Below are positions 24,156-32,238 of a stretch of 41,778 bases of DNA, one piece after another. The position numbers and the translations under genes were made by a program. The DNA lies in contig NZ_DXUU01000020.1 of assembly GCF_019417665.1 (NCBI RefSeq), positions 1-41,778 of the forward strand. Direction: 5' to 3'. Origin of the DNA: Ruminococcus sp. (GTDB lineage: Bacteria; Bacillota; Clostridia; Oscillospirales; Ruminococcaceae). Position 1 is the first letter of the stretch. The number at the start of each line of letters is the position of its first letter. Below the pieces are notes generated by a model that was given only the letters and a program-made list of their open reading frames with translations, ran no database searches and was not told the DNA's origin.

Positions 24156-26291
24156 ATGAAAGACAAACTCTTCGGGGTCTTGCAGCGTGTGGGGCGTTCC
24201 TTTATGCTTCCCATTGCACTGCTGCCCGTTGCCGGACTGCTTCTGGGCATCGGCAGTTCTTTCACAAATCCAACCACCCTGGAGACCTATCATCTCACAG
24301 ACATCATCCAGGAGGGCGGTCTGCTTTACACAATTCTGGACATTATGCGCAAAGCGGGCAGTGCTGTCTTTGATAACCTGGCGCTGCTGTTTGCCATGGG
24401 TGTTGCCATAGGTATGGCGAAAAAGGAAAAAGAAGTAGCTGCCCTTGCCGGTGCCATCAGCTATTTGATCATGAACACTGCCATCAGTGCCCTGATCACT
24501 GCAAAAGGGGGCGTGGATGCCATGGCGGCAAATTCCACCACTACTACCCTTGGCATCACTACCCTGCAAATGGGCGTGTTCGGCGGTATCATCGTAGGGC
24601 TAGGCGTTGCAGCTCTCCATAACCGATTCTATCAGATCAGGCTGCCACAGGTACTCTCTTTCTTCGGAGGAACACGGTTTGTGCCCATCATTTGCAGCGT
24701 AGTCTATCTGCTGGTGGGCATCGGTATGTTCTACCTTTGGCCGGTAGTACAGGGTGGCATTGCCCGTCTGGGGCAGCTGGTGCTGAATTCCGGCTATGTG
24801 GGAACATGGATCTATGGCATCGCAGAACGTGCCCTGATCCCCTTCGGGCTGCACCACGTGTTCTATATGCCATTCTGGCAGACGGAGCTGGGCGGTTCTA
24901 TGGTCATCGATGGGGTTACGGTACAGGGTGCACAGAATATTTTCTTTGCAGAGCTGGCTTCCAGAGCTACAGAACACTTCTCCGTTTCTGCTACCCGGTT
25001 TATGTCGGGCAAATTCCCCTTTATGATCTTCGGTCTTCCGGCGGCAGCATTTGCCATGTATTGTGCTGCCCGACCGGAAAAGAAAAAAGCTGTTGGCGGT
25101 CTGCTCCTCTCCGCAGCTCTAACGTCCATGGTCACGGGTATTACCGAACCCCTGGAATTCACCTTCCTCTTCGTTGCCCCTGCCATGTATGCCGTCCACT
25201 GCGTGCTGGCAGGTCTGTCCTATATGCTTATGCATATGCTGAATGTAGGCGTGGGCATGACCTTTTCCGGCGGTTCCATCGACCTGACCCTCTTCGGTAT
25301 TCTCCAGGGCAATGCCAAGACCAACTGGATCTGGATCATTGTGGTGGGACTGGTCTATGCAGTGGTGTATTATTTCGTGTTCTACTTTATGATCACCCGG
25401 CTGCATTACAAAACTCCCGGCAGAGAAGCCGATGACGAAGAGACAAAGCTCTATACCCGGAAGGATATGGATGCCCGGAAAAAAACATCTTCCCATAACA
25501 CACAGGACAGCTTCGACCGTGTGAGTGCCTGCATTGTAGCAGGACTGGGCGGTGCGGCAAACCTCTCTGATGTAGACTGCTGCGCCACGAGACTGCGTGT
25601 CACGGTAACAAACCCGGCACTGGTAAGAGACAATCTGCTAAAAGAAAGCGGCGCATCCGGTATCATTCACAAGGGCAACGGCGTACAGATCATATACGGA
25701 CCCCAGGTCTCCGTGGTGAAATCTCAGTTGGAGGATTTTCTGGATACAGCAGAGGCTGCCCGGGCGGCAGAACTTCTAGAAGAAGCAATACCGCTGGAGT
25801 CTGTTCCCCACGAGAATCCATCCCCCGGAAAAAACCAGTCCATCTCCTTGTATGCCCATATACAAGGTGAAGTTGTTCCCCTGGCAGATGTGGCGGACGA
25901 AGCCTTTTCTTCCGAAATGCTGGGAAACGGCATTGCCATAGAGCCGGAAGAGGGTAAACTCTATGCACCATGTAATGGCACAGTGGAAATGGTATTTGAC
26001 ACCAAACACGCCATCAATCTAACATCCGATCAGGGATGCGAACTGCTTTTGCACATCGGCATTGACACTGTAAAGCTGAAAGGCGAATTCTTCGAAGCAC
26101 ATGTGGCAGACGGACAAAAAGTGCACAAGGGCGATCTGCTGATCACCTTTGACATGGACGGAATACGAAATGCTGGCTATCGCCTCACCACACCCATGAT
26201 CATCTGCAACACAGAGGATTATACCCATATCAATGCCGTTGCATCCGGGCATATCACACCGGAAGCAAAGCTGTTGGAAATCAATGAATAA
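24156..26291 (+). CDS. ptsG: PTS glucose-type permease, IICBA
   Basis: A 711-residue fused permease of the glucose/glucosamine/N-acetylglucosamine PTS family, which imports and phosphorylates a hexose. IIC covers about residues 1-425 (GRSFMLPIALLPVAGLLLGIG, GLHHVFYMPFW, ITEPLEFTFLF, GGSIDLTLFG). IIB follows (about 445-530) with the phosphocysteine in DCCATRLRV (Cys476). IIA is C-terminal (about 555-705) with the His pair TKHAI and LLHIGIDT (His633). The GGSID motif points to glucose/glucosamine rather than NagE-type. Start at 24156 has GGAGG 8 bases upstream; the ATG at 24132 does not. It is the first gene of a pts operon. Upstream bases 23947-24155 show no clear RNA antiterminator site. Confidence 0.9.
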   Translation: MKDKLFGVLQRVGRSFMLPIALLPVAGLLLGIGSSFTNPTTLETYHLTDIIQEGGLLYTILDIMRKAGSAVFDNLALLFAMGVAIGMAKKEKEVAALAGAISYLIMNTAISALITAKGGVDAMAANSTTTTLGITTLQMGVFGGIIVGLGVAALHNRFYQIRLPQVLSFFGGTRFVPIICSVVYLLVGIGMFYLWPVVQGGIARLGQLVLNSGYVGTWIYGIAERALIPFGLHHVFYMPFWQTELGGSMVIDGVTVQGAQNIFFAELASRATEHFSVSATRFMSGKFPFMIFGLPAAAFAMYCAARPEKKKAVGGLLLSAALTSMVTGITEPLEFTFLFVAPAMYAVHCVLAGLSYMLMHMLNVGVGMTFSGGSIDLTLFGILQGNAKTNWIWIIVVGLVYAVVYYFVFYFMITRLHYKTPGREADDEETKLYTRKDMDARKKTSSHNTQDSFDRVSACIVAGLGGAANLSDVDCCATRLRVTVTNPALVRDNLLKESGASGIIHKGNGVQIIYGPQVSVVKSQLEDFLDTAEAARAAELLEEAIPLESVPHENPSPGKNQSISLYAHIQGEVVPLADVADEAFSSEMLGNGIAIEPEEGKLYAPCNGTVEMVFDTKHAINLTSDQGCELLLHIGIDTVKLKGEFFEAHVADGQKVHKGDLLITFDMDGIRNAGYRLTTPMIICNTEDYTHINAVASGHITPEAKLLEINE

Positions 26292-26304
26292 AGGAGAAAA
26301 AACC

Positions 26305-26562
26305 ATGAAAACATTCACCTATACCATCAAAGACGAACTGGGCATCCACGCACGGCCGGCAGGAATGCTAGCAAAAACAGCAAAGGCCTATGACAGCGAG
26401 ATCACCATCACCAAGGACGGAAAAAGTGTCCTCTGCACAAAGTTAATGGCACTTATGGGGCTGGGTGCAAAGTACGGAGATACAGTAACGATTACTATTA
26501 ACGGCGGCGATGAAGCGGCAGCAGAACAGGGAATCCGGTCGTTTCTGGAAGCCAATCTGTGA
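26305..26562 (+). CDS. ptsH: Phosphocarrier protein HPr
   Basis: An 85-residue cytosolic phosphocarrier that moves phosphate from Enzyme I to the IIA domain. His15 is in LGIHARPAG. The region that normally holds regulatory Ser46 (KSIMGVMSLG in classic Firmicutes) reads TKLMALMGLG, so residue 46 is Lys. The Ser-phosphorylation route through HPr kinase to CcpA therefore appears absent for this copy. AAGGAG lies just before ATG. It follows the IICBA gene by 13 bases and precedes ptsI by 11. Confidence 0.95.
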   Translation: MKTFTYTIKDELGIHARPAGMLAKTAKAYDSEITITKDGKSVLCTKLMALMGLGAKYGDTVTITINGGDEAAAEQGIRSFLEANL

Positions 26563-26573
26563 GGTGACGGTGC

Positions 26574-28211
26574 ATGATAACATTTACCGGAAAAGGCGTT
26601 TATGGCGCATCTGCCATAGGAAAAATCGCCGTGTTCCGTCGGCAGGATATTCCTATCAAGCGCACAAAGATACAGGATATCTCCTCAGAGCTGAAACGCC
26701 TGGAACAAGCAAAGGAAAAGACGCTGGCACAACTGGAGAAGATCCACAAAAAGGCGCTGAAAGAGGTAGGCGAAGCCAATGCCCAGATCTTTGAGATCCA
26801 CATGATGATGGTGGAGGACGAGGACTACAGCGATGCCATTATAGAAATGATACGCACCCAAAATGTCAATGCGGAATATGCTGTGGGGGTAACTGGCGAT
26901 CATTTTGCGGAAATGTTCGCCGCCATGAACGACAGCTATATGCAGGCAAGAGCCACCGATGTAAAGGATATCTCCAACCGGATCATTGCCTGTCTCACAG
27001 ACGGCAGTGCCGACACATCTGCATCGGCGGAAAAGGTTATTGTCTGCGCAGACGATCTTGCCCCCAGCGAAACCGTCTCCCTGGATAAAGACAAGGTGCT
27101 CGCCTTTGTCACAGCCCATGGCTCGTCCAATTCCCACACGGCAATTCTGGCAAGAAACCGAAACATCCCTGCCATTATCGGGTTGGGAGACGATTTTCTG
27201 GAACAGATCCAGGACGGTATGCTTGCTGTCGCAGACGGTTTCACCGGAGAATTCCTTGTCGATCCCGACCCGGAGACAATCGCACGCTATACACGAAAAC
27301 AGCAGGAGGAGACGGAGAAAAAGGAACTGCTCCAGAAGCTCCTGGACAAGGAAAATGTTACCCTAGACGGCACGAAGATCAAGATATATGCCAACATCGG
27401 CAGTGCTGACCAGACAGGCGCAGTACTGCTCAACGACGCAGGTGGCATAGGTCTATTCCGCAGCGAGTTTCTCTATCTGGAAAAGAACGACTACCCCACC
27501 GAAGAGGAGCAGTTCCGGATATACAAAAAAGTTCTGGAAAGCATGGCGCCGAAAAAGGTCATCATCCGTACTCTGGACATCGGTGCAGACAAGCAGGCGG
27601 ACTATTTCCACATGCAGCCGGAGGAAAATCCGGCGCTGGGACTACGAGCCGTGCGGCTGTGCCTGACCCATCCTGAGATATTCCGGGCGCAGCTCCGGGC
27701 ACTGTACCGGGCATCGGCATTCGGGCGGCTGGGTATCATGTTCCCTATGATCACCAGCGTCAGTGAACTGAAAGAAGTCCTTGCCCTCTGCCAACAAGTG
27801 AAGCAGCAACTGGAAGATGAGCACCTGGCATATTCCCACACCATGGAGGTGGGCATTATGATCGAGACTCCAGCGGCGGCAATTATCAGCGACAGGCTTG
27901 CGCCCATGGTGGATTTTTTCAGCGTCGGCACGAATGATCTGACTCAGTACACTCTGGCATGTGACAGGCAGAATCCCCAGCTGGAACGCTTCTGCGATCC
28001 TCATCATGAGGCGATTCTCCGGCTCATTGAGTTGTCCGCTAAAAATGCCCATGCCAACGGTGCATGGATCGGCATCTGCGGTGAACTTGCCGCTGACACA
28101 TCCCTGACAGAGACTTTTCTGCGCATGGGGATTGATGAGCTTTCAGTCTCGCCGCCCTTTGTGCTAAAGGTACGGGATGCCGTGCGAAAAACAGACCTGC
28201 GGCGTTCTTAA
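26574..28211 (+). CDS. ptsI: PTS Enzyme I
   Basis: A 545-residue cytosolic enzyme that takes phosphate from phosphoenolpyruvate and passes it to HPr. The swivelling domain carries AHGSSNSHTAILAR with phospho-acceptor His188; the PEP-binding barrel has GGIGLFRSEFLYL, RTLDIGADKQ, LGLRAVRLCL, FSVGTNDLTQYTLACDR and the catalytic Cys segment IGICGELA. Length is slightly shorter than the usual ~570 but all domains are present. It is the last gene of the pts operon and has GAGGTG before ATG. Confidence 0.97.
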   Translation: MITFTGKGVYGASAIGKIAVFRRQDIPIKRTKIQDISSELKRLEQAKEKTLAQLEKIHKKALKEVGEANAQIFEIHMMMVEDEDYSDAIIEMIRTQNVNAEYAVGVTGDHFAEMFAAMNDSYMQARATDVKDISNRIIACLTDGSADTSASAEKVIVCADDLAPSETVSLDKDKVLAFVTAHGSSNSHTAILARNRNIPAIIGLGDDFLEQIQDGMLAVADGFTGEFLVDPDPETIARYTRKQQEETEKKELLQKLLDKENVTLDGTKIKIYANIGSADQTGAVLLNDAGGIGLFRSEFLYLEKNDYPTEEEQFRIYKKVLESMAPKKVIIRTLDIGADKQADYFHMQPEENPALGLRAVRLCLTHPEIFRAQLRALYRASAFGRLGIMFPMITSVSELKEVLALCQQVKQQLEDEHLAYSHTMEVGIMIETPAAAIISDRLAPMVDFFSVGTNDLTQYTLACDRQNPQLERFCDPHHEAILRLIELSAKNAHANGAWIGICGELAADTSLTETFLRMGIDELSVSPPFVLKVRDAVRKTDLRRS

Positions 28212-28320
28212 ATTTGGAATTACAGAATGATAATCCATCCCGACATTTGCCATTGCACCGTTTGTCTCAGAACACGGCACGCCGTGCCCTTACGGATTGT
28301 TGTTGAAATAGCCCTTGCAT

Positions 28321-28360
28321 AGAAATGGCTGGCACACCGCATATGGTGCACCAGCCATTT
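28321..28360. terminator. Hairpin between ptsI and the GH5 lipoprotein gene
   Basis: AAATGGCTGG-CACACC / GGTG-CACCAGCCATTT forms a long stem with a small loop. U-tracts are weak on both sides (TTTCCG, TTTCTA), so it is a probable convergent terminator. Confidence 0.55.
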
Positions 28361-28363
28361 CCG

Positions 28364-29533
28364 TTATTCACCGATCTTCTCAGCAATCTCCGTAATCACA
28401 CGCTGATCACTTTCCGATTTCACCTGATATTCCGTTCTGGAATAGAAATTATCATTGACATCCCAAAGCACGGGAACAAAGCCGTATTCCGCAGCCATAT
28501 TCAGCATCAGGCGCAGACATTCCGACGAGTCCGTATATTCCGCATTCCGTGCCAGATGAGTACTCTCATAAATGGAAGTACACTCTCCCACAAACACAGG
28601 GATACCCTTTTCTGTAAACGCCGTTTTCAGCAGTTCACACTGATCTGTGCTGTAATCCAGCCACGCCTGATTGCCCACCTGGTTCATCCAATATTTCGCA
28701 TTGTCAATATAATGCACAGAGACCATGAGCCTGTCCTCTGCCGTATCCTCCGGCATCCGGAATCTGGCATCCGTAGTTTTATCAATATTCGTCCAATAGC
28801 CAGAGACAATGAGCAGCCGCTCCTGATTCTTGCCTCCTGTTTTCCGAACAGCGTCCACAAAGGTCTGGTTCATCTCGTTAACATAGTCATACAGCTGGTC
28901 ATCCGTGTAGGAATCTGACTCCTGCTGGGAACCCAGATTCTCATTGAAGCCCTCAAACACCAGATAATCAGAATAGTCCTTGTAGTGTTCGGCAATCTGC
29001 ATCCACAGATGTTCCGTGATAGAGAGTACCTCTTCCTTTTCGTGATTCTTGATGAGGAATTCGTCGTAGTGGTGAATATTGATAACGGCATACAGCCCAT
29101 CCTCCAGACAGTATTCCACAAGCTCATCCACACGCTGGAAGTAGTCCGGACTGATGGTATATGTCCCGTCGTCCGCCATCATATTACCCCAGTACACAGG
29201 GATACGCACCGTGCGGAATCCTGCCGCTTGATAGCCGTCAATGCACTCCTTTGTAGTCGGGACGGCACCCCAGCAGGTCTCATAATTCTCCGGCGTATTC
29301 TCTCCGATGGTCATACAGCCGCCAGTCTCGTTGGCAGTATCCTCCCAAAACGCCTCCATGGTATTTCCCAGATTAATGCCCACGCCCATATCCTTTGCAT
29401 AGGCAGTAGCAGTCATATCCCGTATGGCAGTTTCAGAGGTCTCACTGCCGTTCCCGGCAGCAGTTCCACATCCGCTGACAAGACTGACTGCACCCGTCAG
29501 AACACATACCATTGCAATCACTTTTTTTCTCAT
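28364..29533 (-). CDS. GH5 family endoglucanase-like lipoprotein
   Basis: A 389-residue, lipid-anchored glycoside hydrolase. The signal peptide ends in a lipobox VSGC (Cys near 23), so the protein is anchored to the outer face of the membrane. The GH5 domain (about 45-385) shows GVGINLGNTM, RIPVYWGNMM, NIHHYDEF, the acid/base Glu in FEGFNEN, SVHYIDN, and the nucleophile Glu in VFVGECTS. Endo-beta-glucanase activity on cellulose or a related beta-glucan is likely; the exact polymer is not readable. It follows the dockerin-bearing GH5 by 13 bases and is clearly a diverged paralogue. GGAG precedes ATG. Confidence 0.92.
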   Translation of the reverse strand: MRKKVIAMVCVLTGAVSLVSGCGTAAGNGSETSETAIRDMTATAYAKDMGVGINLGNTMEAFWEDTANETGGCMTIGENTPENYETCWGAVPTTKECIDGYQAAGFRTVRIPVYWGNMMADDGTYTISPDYFQRVDELVEYCLEDGLYAVINIHHYDEFLIKNHEKEEVLSITEHLWMQIAEHYKDYSDYLVFEGFNENLGSQQESDSYTDDQLYDYVNEMNQTFVDAVRKTGGKNQERLLIVSGYWTNIDKTTDARFRMPEDTAEDRLMVSVHYIDNAKYWMNQVGNQAWLDYSTDQCELLKTAFTEKGIPVFVGECTSIYESTHLARNAEYTDSSECLRLMLNMAAEYGFVPVLWDVNDNFYSRTEYQVKSESDQRVITEIAEKIGE

Positions 29534-29546
29534 GCTCCTATCTCCT

Positions 29547-30902
29547 TTATGCTGTCTGTTGTAACAACATCTGTCTGAGCACTGCCAGATCGAGACCATT
29601 CCATCTGCCGTCCCCGAATACATCGGCACACGCTGCCTGTCCTTTCGTCAGAGGAACTGTTCCCAGAAGATATTTCTGGAATAGCACCACATCACTGACA
29701 CTGATCGCACCATCCAGATTCACATCGCCCTTTTCTGGCTGGACAGTACTCCCCACGATCTCCTGGAATGCCGCTTTTAGTTCCGTGTCATACATCCGGC
29801 AGCTGCTGCGATCATAATGCAGTCCCGTAATATCCCAGAGCACCGGGCAAAGCTGACGGTCATATGCCGCCTTGCAGACCGAAGTCAGGAACAGCCGGAC
29901 GGAATCTGCATCCTTGTTATTTTTAGGGCAGCCGAATTCGCCCACGATCACCGGGATACCCTTGTCAATAAAATTCGTTTTCATCATATCCATGTAGTGT
30001 TCCAGCTGGGCAAAGTCAGAATCTGTTCCCCAGGTCGATCTCGCTGTCCCCCAACTTGCATCCTCTTCCAGAATGGCAAAGTCTGAGGGTGTATAATAAT
30101 GCACTGATACTGCACAGCGGTTCACAGAATCCTCCGGCATCTGGAACAGACTGTCGCAGGTCAGGTCAATATCCGTGGCATAGCCGGCAATGAGAAGATG
30201 CCGCTGAGAATTATTGCCGCCGGACGAACGGACGATATCCACAAAAGTCTGGTTGATCTCGTTCAACAGAGCGTATGCCTGTTTCTTACTGTCGTTGTCA
30301 CCGCTCCATCGGTTCCAAATATCCTCCCAGCATCCCTCCTCGTTCAGGGATTCAAACATGAGATAATCATCATATTCCGCAAAGGCATCAGTCAGCTGTT
30401 CCCAGATACGGGTGTATTTTTTCATGCACTCGTCCTTGTCCGTTGAGAATCCGGCAAACCAGCCGTTATCGTAATGGATATTGAGGATCACATACATGCC
30501 ACTGTCCAGCGCCCAGTCCACTGCTTCCCACACTGCGCCAAGATAGTCGTCGCTGATAGTATAATTTTCCTCCATCATATTCGACCATGCCACAGGAATA
30601 CGCAATGCCCCGAAACCCTCATCTGCATAGCCCTGAATCATCTCCTGGGTAATGATCGGACTACCCCAAGCAGTTTCATAGGATTCCGGCGTACCATCAC
30701 CCCACTGGGCGATCCAGTCACCGCAGGATTCGTATGTATTGCCCAAATTGATGCCAATGCCCATGTCGCGCACCAGTTCCATGGTAGTGATATTCCGCAT
30801 TGTTCCATCGGATGCGTGGGCTGCCCCAGCAGAAAGATCCCCTGCCGCTGAAAGGCAGAGTACAGCAGCTGTCAATAGTCCTGTTATTTTTGTATGTTTC
30901 AT
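29547..30902 (-). CDS. Cellulosomal GH5 endoglucanase with C-terminal dockerin
   Basis: A ~451-residue secreted enzyme: signal peptide (1-30), GH5 domain (about 40-380) with GIGINLGNTYES, RIPVAWSNMM, NIHYDNGW, acid/base Glu in FESLNEEG, SVHYYTP and nucleophile Glu in VIVGEFG, then a type I dockerin (about 390-450) with DVNLDGAISVSDVV and DVFGDGRWNGLDLA repeats. There is almost no linker. It should hydrolyse beta-1,4-glucans as part of a cellulosome. Start at 30902 (MKHTKITG) fits a signal peptide and has GGAAAGGA upstream. It leads a two-gene unit divergent from the AraC regulator, which suggests that regulator controls it. Confidence 0.92.
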   Translation of the reverse strand: MKHTKITGLLTAAVLCLSAAGDLSAGAAHASDGTMRNITTMELVRDMGIGINLGNTYESCGDWIAQWGDGTPESYETAWGSPIITQEMIQGYADEGFGALRIPVAWSNMMEENYTISDDYLGAVWEAVDWALDSGMYVILNIHYDNGWFAGFSTDKDECMKKYTRIWEQLTDAFAEYDDYLMFESLNEEGCWEDIWNRWSGDNDSKKQAYALLNEINQTFVDIVRSSGGNNSQRHLLIAGYATDIDLTCDSLFQMPEDSVNRCAVSVHYYTPSDFAILEEDASWGTARSTWGTDSDFAQLEHYMDMMKTNFIDKGIPVIVGEFGCPKNNKDADSVRLFLTSVCKAAYDRQLCPVLWDITGLHYDRSSCRMYDTELKAAFQEIVGSTVQPEKGDVNLDGAISVSDVVLFQKYLLGTVPLTKGQAACADVFGDGRWNGLDLAVLRQMLLQQTA

Positions 30903-30962
30903 AAGCGCCACATCCTTTCCCGAAAAAGCCTTGCATTCACGTGCCAAATATGCTATACTTCC

Positions 30963-30995
30963 ATTATAGCACATCTCCCTGCATATCAGCAGGAT
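30963..30995 (-). promoter_or_regulatory. GH5 operon promoter, probably activator-dependent
   Basis: On the minus strand a perfect -10 TATAAT (30968 to 30963) lies inside the palindrome GCTATAatggaagTATAGC, but no good -35 stands 16-18 bases upstream. A promoter with a strong -10 and no -35, next to a divergent AraC-type gene, fits activation by that regulator. The rest of 30903-31043 shows no other site. Confidence 0.5.
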
Positions 30996-31043
30996 AATTT
31001 CGACAAATAATAGCATAAAACTGACAACAAAAAGGAGCCTCCC

Positions 31044-31919
31044 ATGTTCCGAATGCCTCTCAGCGCCTTTCTTCAGGATGAAAGCTTTCCCTTTTTCATA
31101 CAATACGGCATCCACAAAGAACCTCTCTATCTCCACAGCCACGACAATTTCTCCGAGCTAGTCATTGTACTCAGCGGCAGTGCAGAGCACATTGTGGACA
31201 GCGAACGATACCGCATCCGCAAGGGCGATGTCTTTGTTATCAGTGATGAGACAGAGCACGGCTACACAGATGTCCGAGATTTCCGCATCTGCAATATCAT
31301 GTTCCGTCCGTCTTTCTTTTTTACGCCGGAACTGGATATTACGGAATCTGCCGGATTCCAAGCACTGTTCGTACTGGAACCCCGCTATTCCAGAAAAAGC
31401 CGTTTTTCCAGCAGGCTCAAGTTAGATATGGACGCTTTTCTTCAGATAAACCGCATGATCGACCAACTGCACCAGGAATTCACCGAAAAATCCGACGGCT
31501 GGAAAACCATACTCAAGGCGGAATTTCTGAAGCTGACCGTCACTCTGTCACGCCTGTATCGTTTCGAGGCGATTCCCGACGATGCTGGGATCCTGCAACT
31601 GGCAGGTGTCATTGCCTATATTCAAAAAAACTATGCAGAACCGATCTCTGTCTCTCAGCTTGCAAGGCTTTCCAACTATTCTGAGCGACAGTTTATCCGG
31701 TTGTTCAAAGAAGCCTTCGGCTGTATTCCCATGACCTATATCACCAATCTGCGAATGCAGAAAGCGTGTGAATTGCTCCGGACAACAAACCTCTCCATAG
31801 CAGAGATCGCCTCTCGGTGCGGCTATCACGACAACAATTATTTCAGCCGGATCTTCAAAAAGCACAACGGTATGACACCCTCGGCATACCGTGCCAGAGT
31901 AATAAAAAATATCTCATAA
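31044..31919 (+). CDS. AraC family transcriptional regulator
   Basis: A 291-residue regulator. The N-terminal cupin-like sensing domain (about 15-130) contains LHSHDNFSELVIVLSGS, with two His typical of AraC cupins, and KGDVFVISDETEHGY. The C-terminal AraC DNA-binding domain (about 185-290) has two helix-turn-helix units, ISVSQLARLSNYSERQFIRL and SIAEIASRCGYHDNNYFSRI, followed by GMTPSAYR. It is divergent from the GH5 pair with a 141-base gap and probably activates them in response to a sugar, by analogy with such regulators beside glycosidases. AAAGGAG before ATG. Followed by a strong terminator. Confidence 0.93.
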   Translation: MFRMPLSAFLQDESFPFFIQYGIHKEPLYLHSHDNFSELVIVLSGSAEHIVDSERYRIRKGDVFVISDETEHGYTDVRDFRICNIMFRPSFFFTPELDITESAGFQALFVLEPRYSRKSRFSSRLKLDMDAFLQINRMIDQLHQEFTEKSDGWKTILKAEFLKLTVTLSRLYRFEAIPDDAGILQLAGVIAYIQKNYAEPISVSQLARLSNYSERQFIRLFKEAFGCIPMTYITNLRMQKACELLRTTNLSIAEIASRCGYHDNNYFSRIFKKHNGMTPSAYRARVIKNIS

Positions 31920-31923
31920 AAAA

Positions 31924-31968
31924 AGCGGCATCCTCTGCCTGTATCGTCCAGGCAGAGGATGCCGTTTT
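31924..31968 (+). terminator. Strong intrinsic terminator of the AraC gene
   Basis: CGGCATCCTCTGCCTG pairs perfectly (16 bp) with CAGGCAGAGGATGCCG across a 7-base loop, followed by TTTTATG. Confidence 0.93.
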
Positions 31969-32014
31969 ATGTTTATTCTATCGTATCAGTGTGTGTTATT
32001 CCACTACCGAGGTA

Positions 32015-32238
32015 TCATTGCACTGGAAGAGATGATTCCAGGTGCACCAGGAATTTCAGAAGCAAAAGACTGCCATCCAGATCAATTTCCCGATTTTGAT
32101 TGCAGTCTTCGTTGATTCTGGCAGTTTCATTTATCATCACAGGCGGTGTGGTATGGGGAAATGTTTCGAATCAGTCCTACTGCAAGGCTCATAACACATG
32201 CAGCTATCTTTGTCACAAAATTTATTTCATTTTTTCAT
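32015..32238 (-). pseudogene. Frameshifted remnant of a small secreted dockerin protein
   Basis: ATG at 32238 follows GGAGGGA, but after two Lys codons the frame meets TGA. Read one base shifted, the sequence is a signal-peptide-like segment, VTKIAACVMSLAVGL. In a third frame a short linker PHTTPP leads into INEDCNQNREIDLDGSLLLL and ends at 32015. That end matches the second dockerin half of the protein at 35583 (MDCNGDGTISVEDGLALL) including the shared tail LVHLExSLP. At least two frameshifts and probable loss of the middle make it a pseudogene. Its ATG overlaps the anti-sigma stop as ATGA, so the ancestor was the third gene of the sigma operon. Confidence 0.8.

Noticed and set aside
28364..30902. 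The two GH5 reading frames as one gene split by frameshift.
   Set aside because: Each has its own signal sequence, complete catalytic domain, start site and stop.
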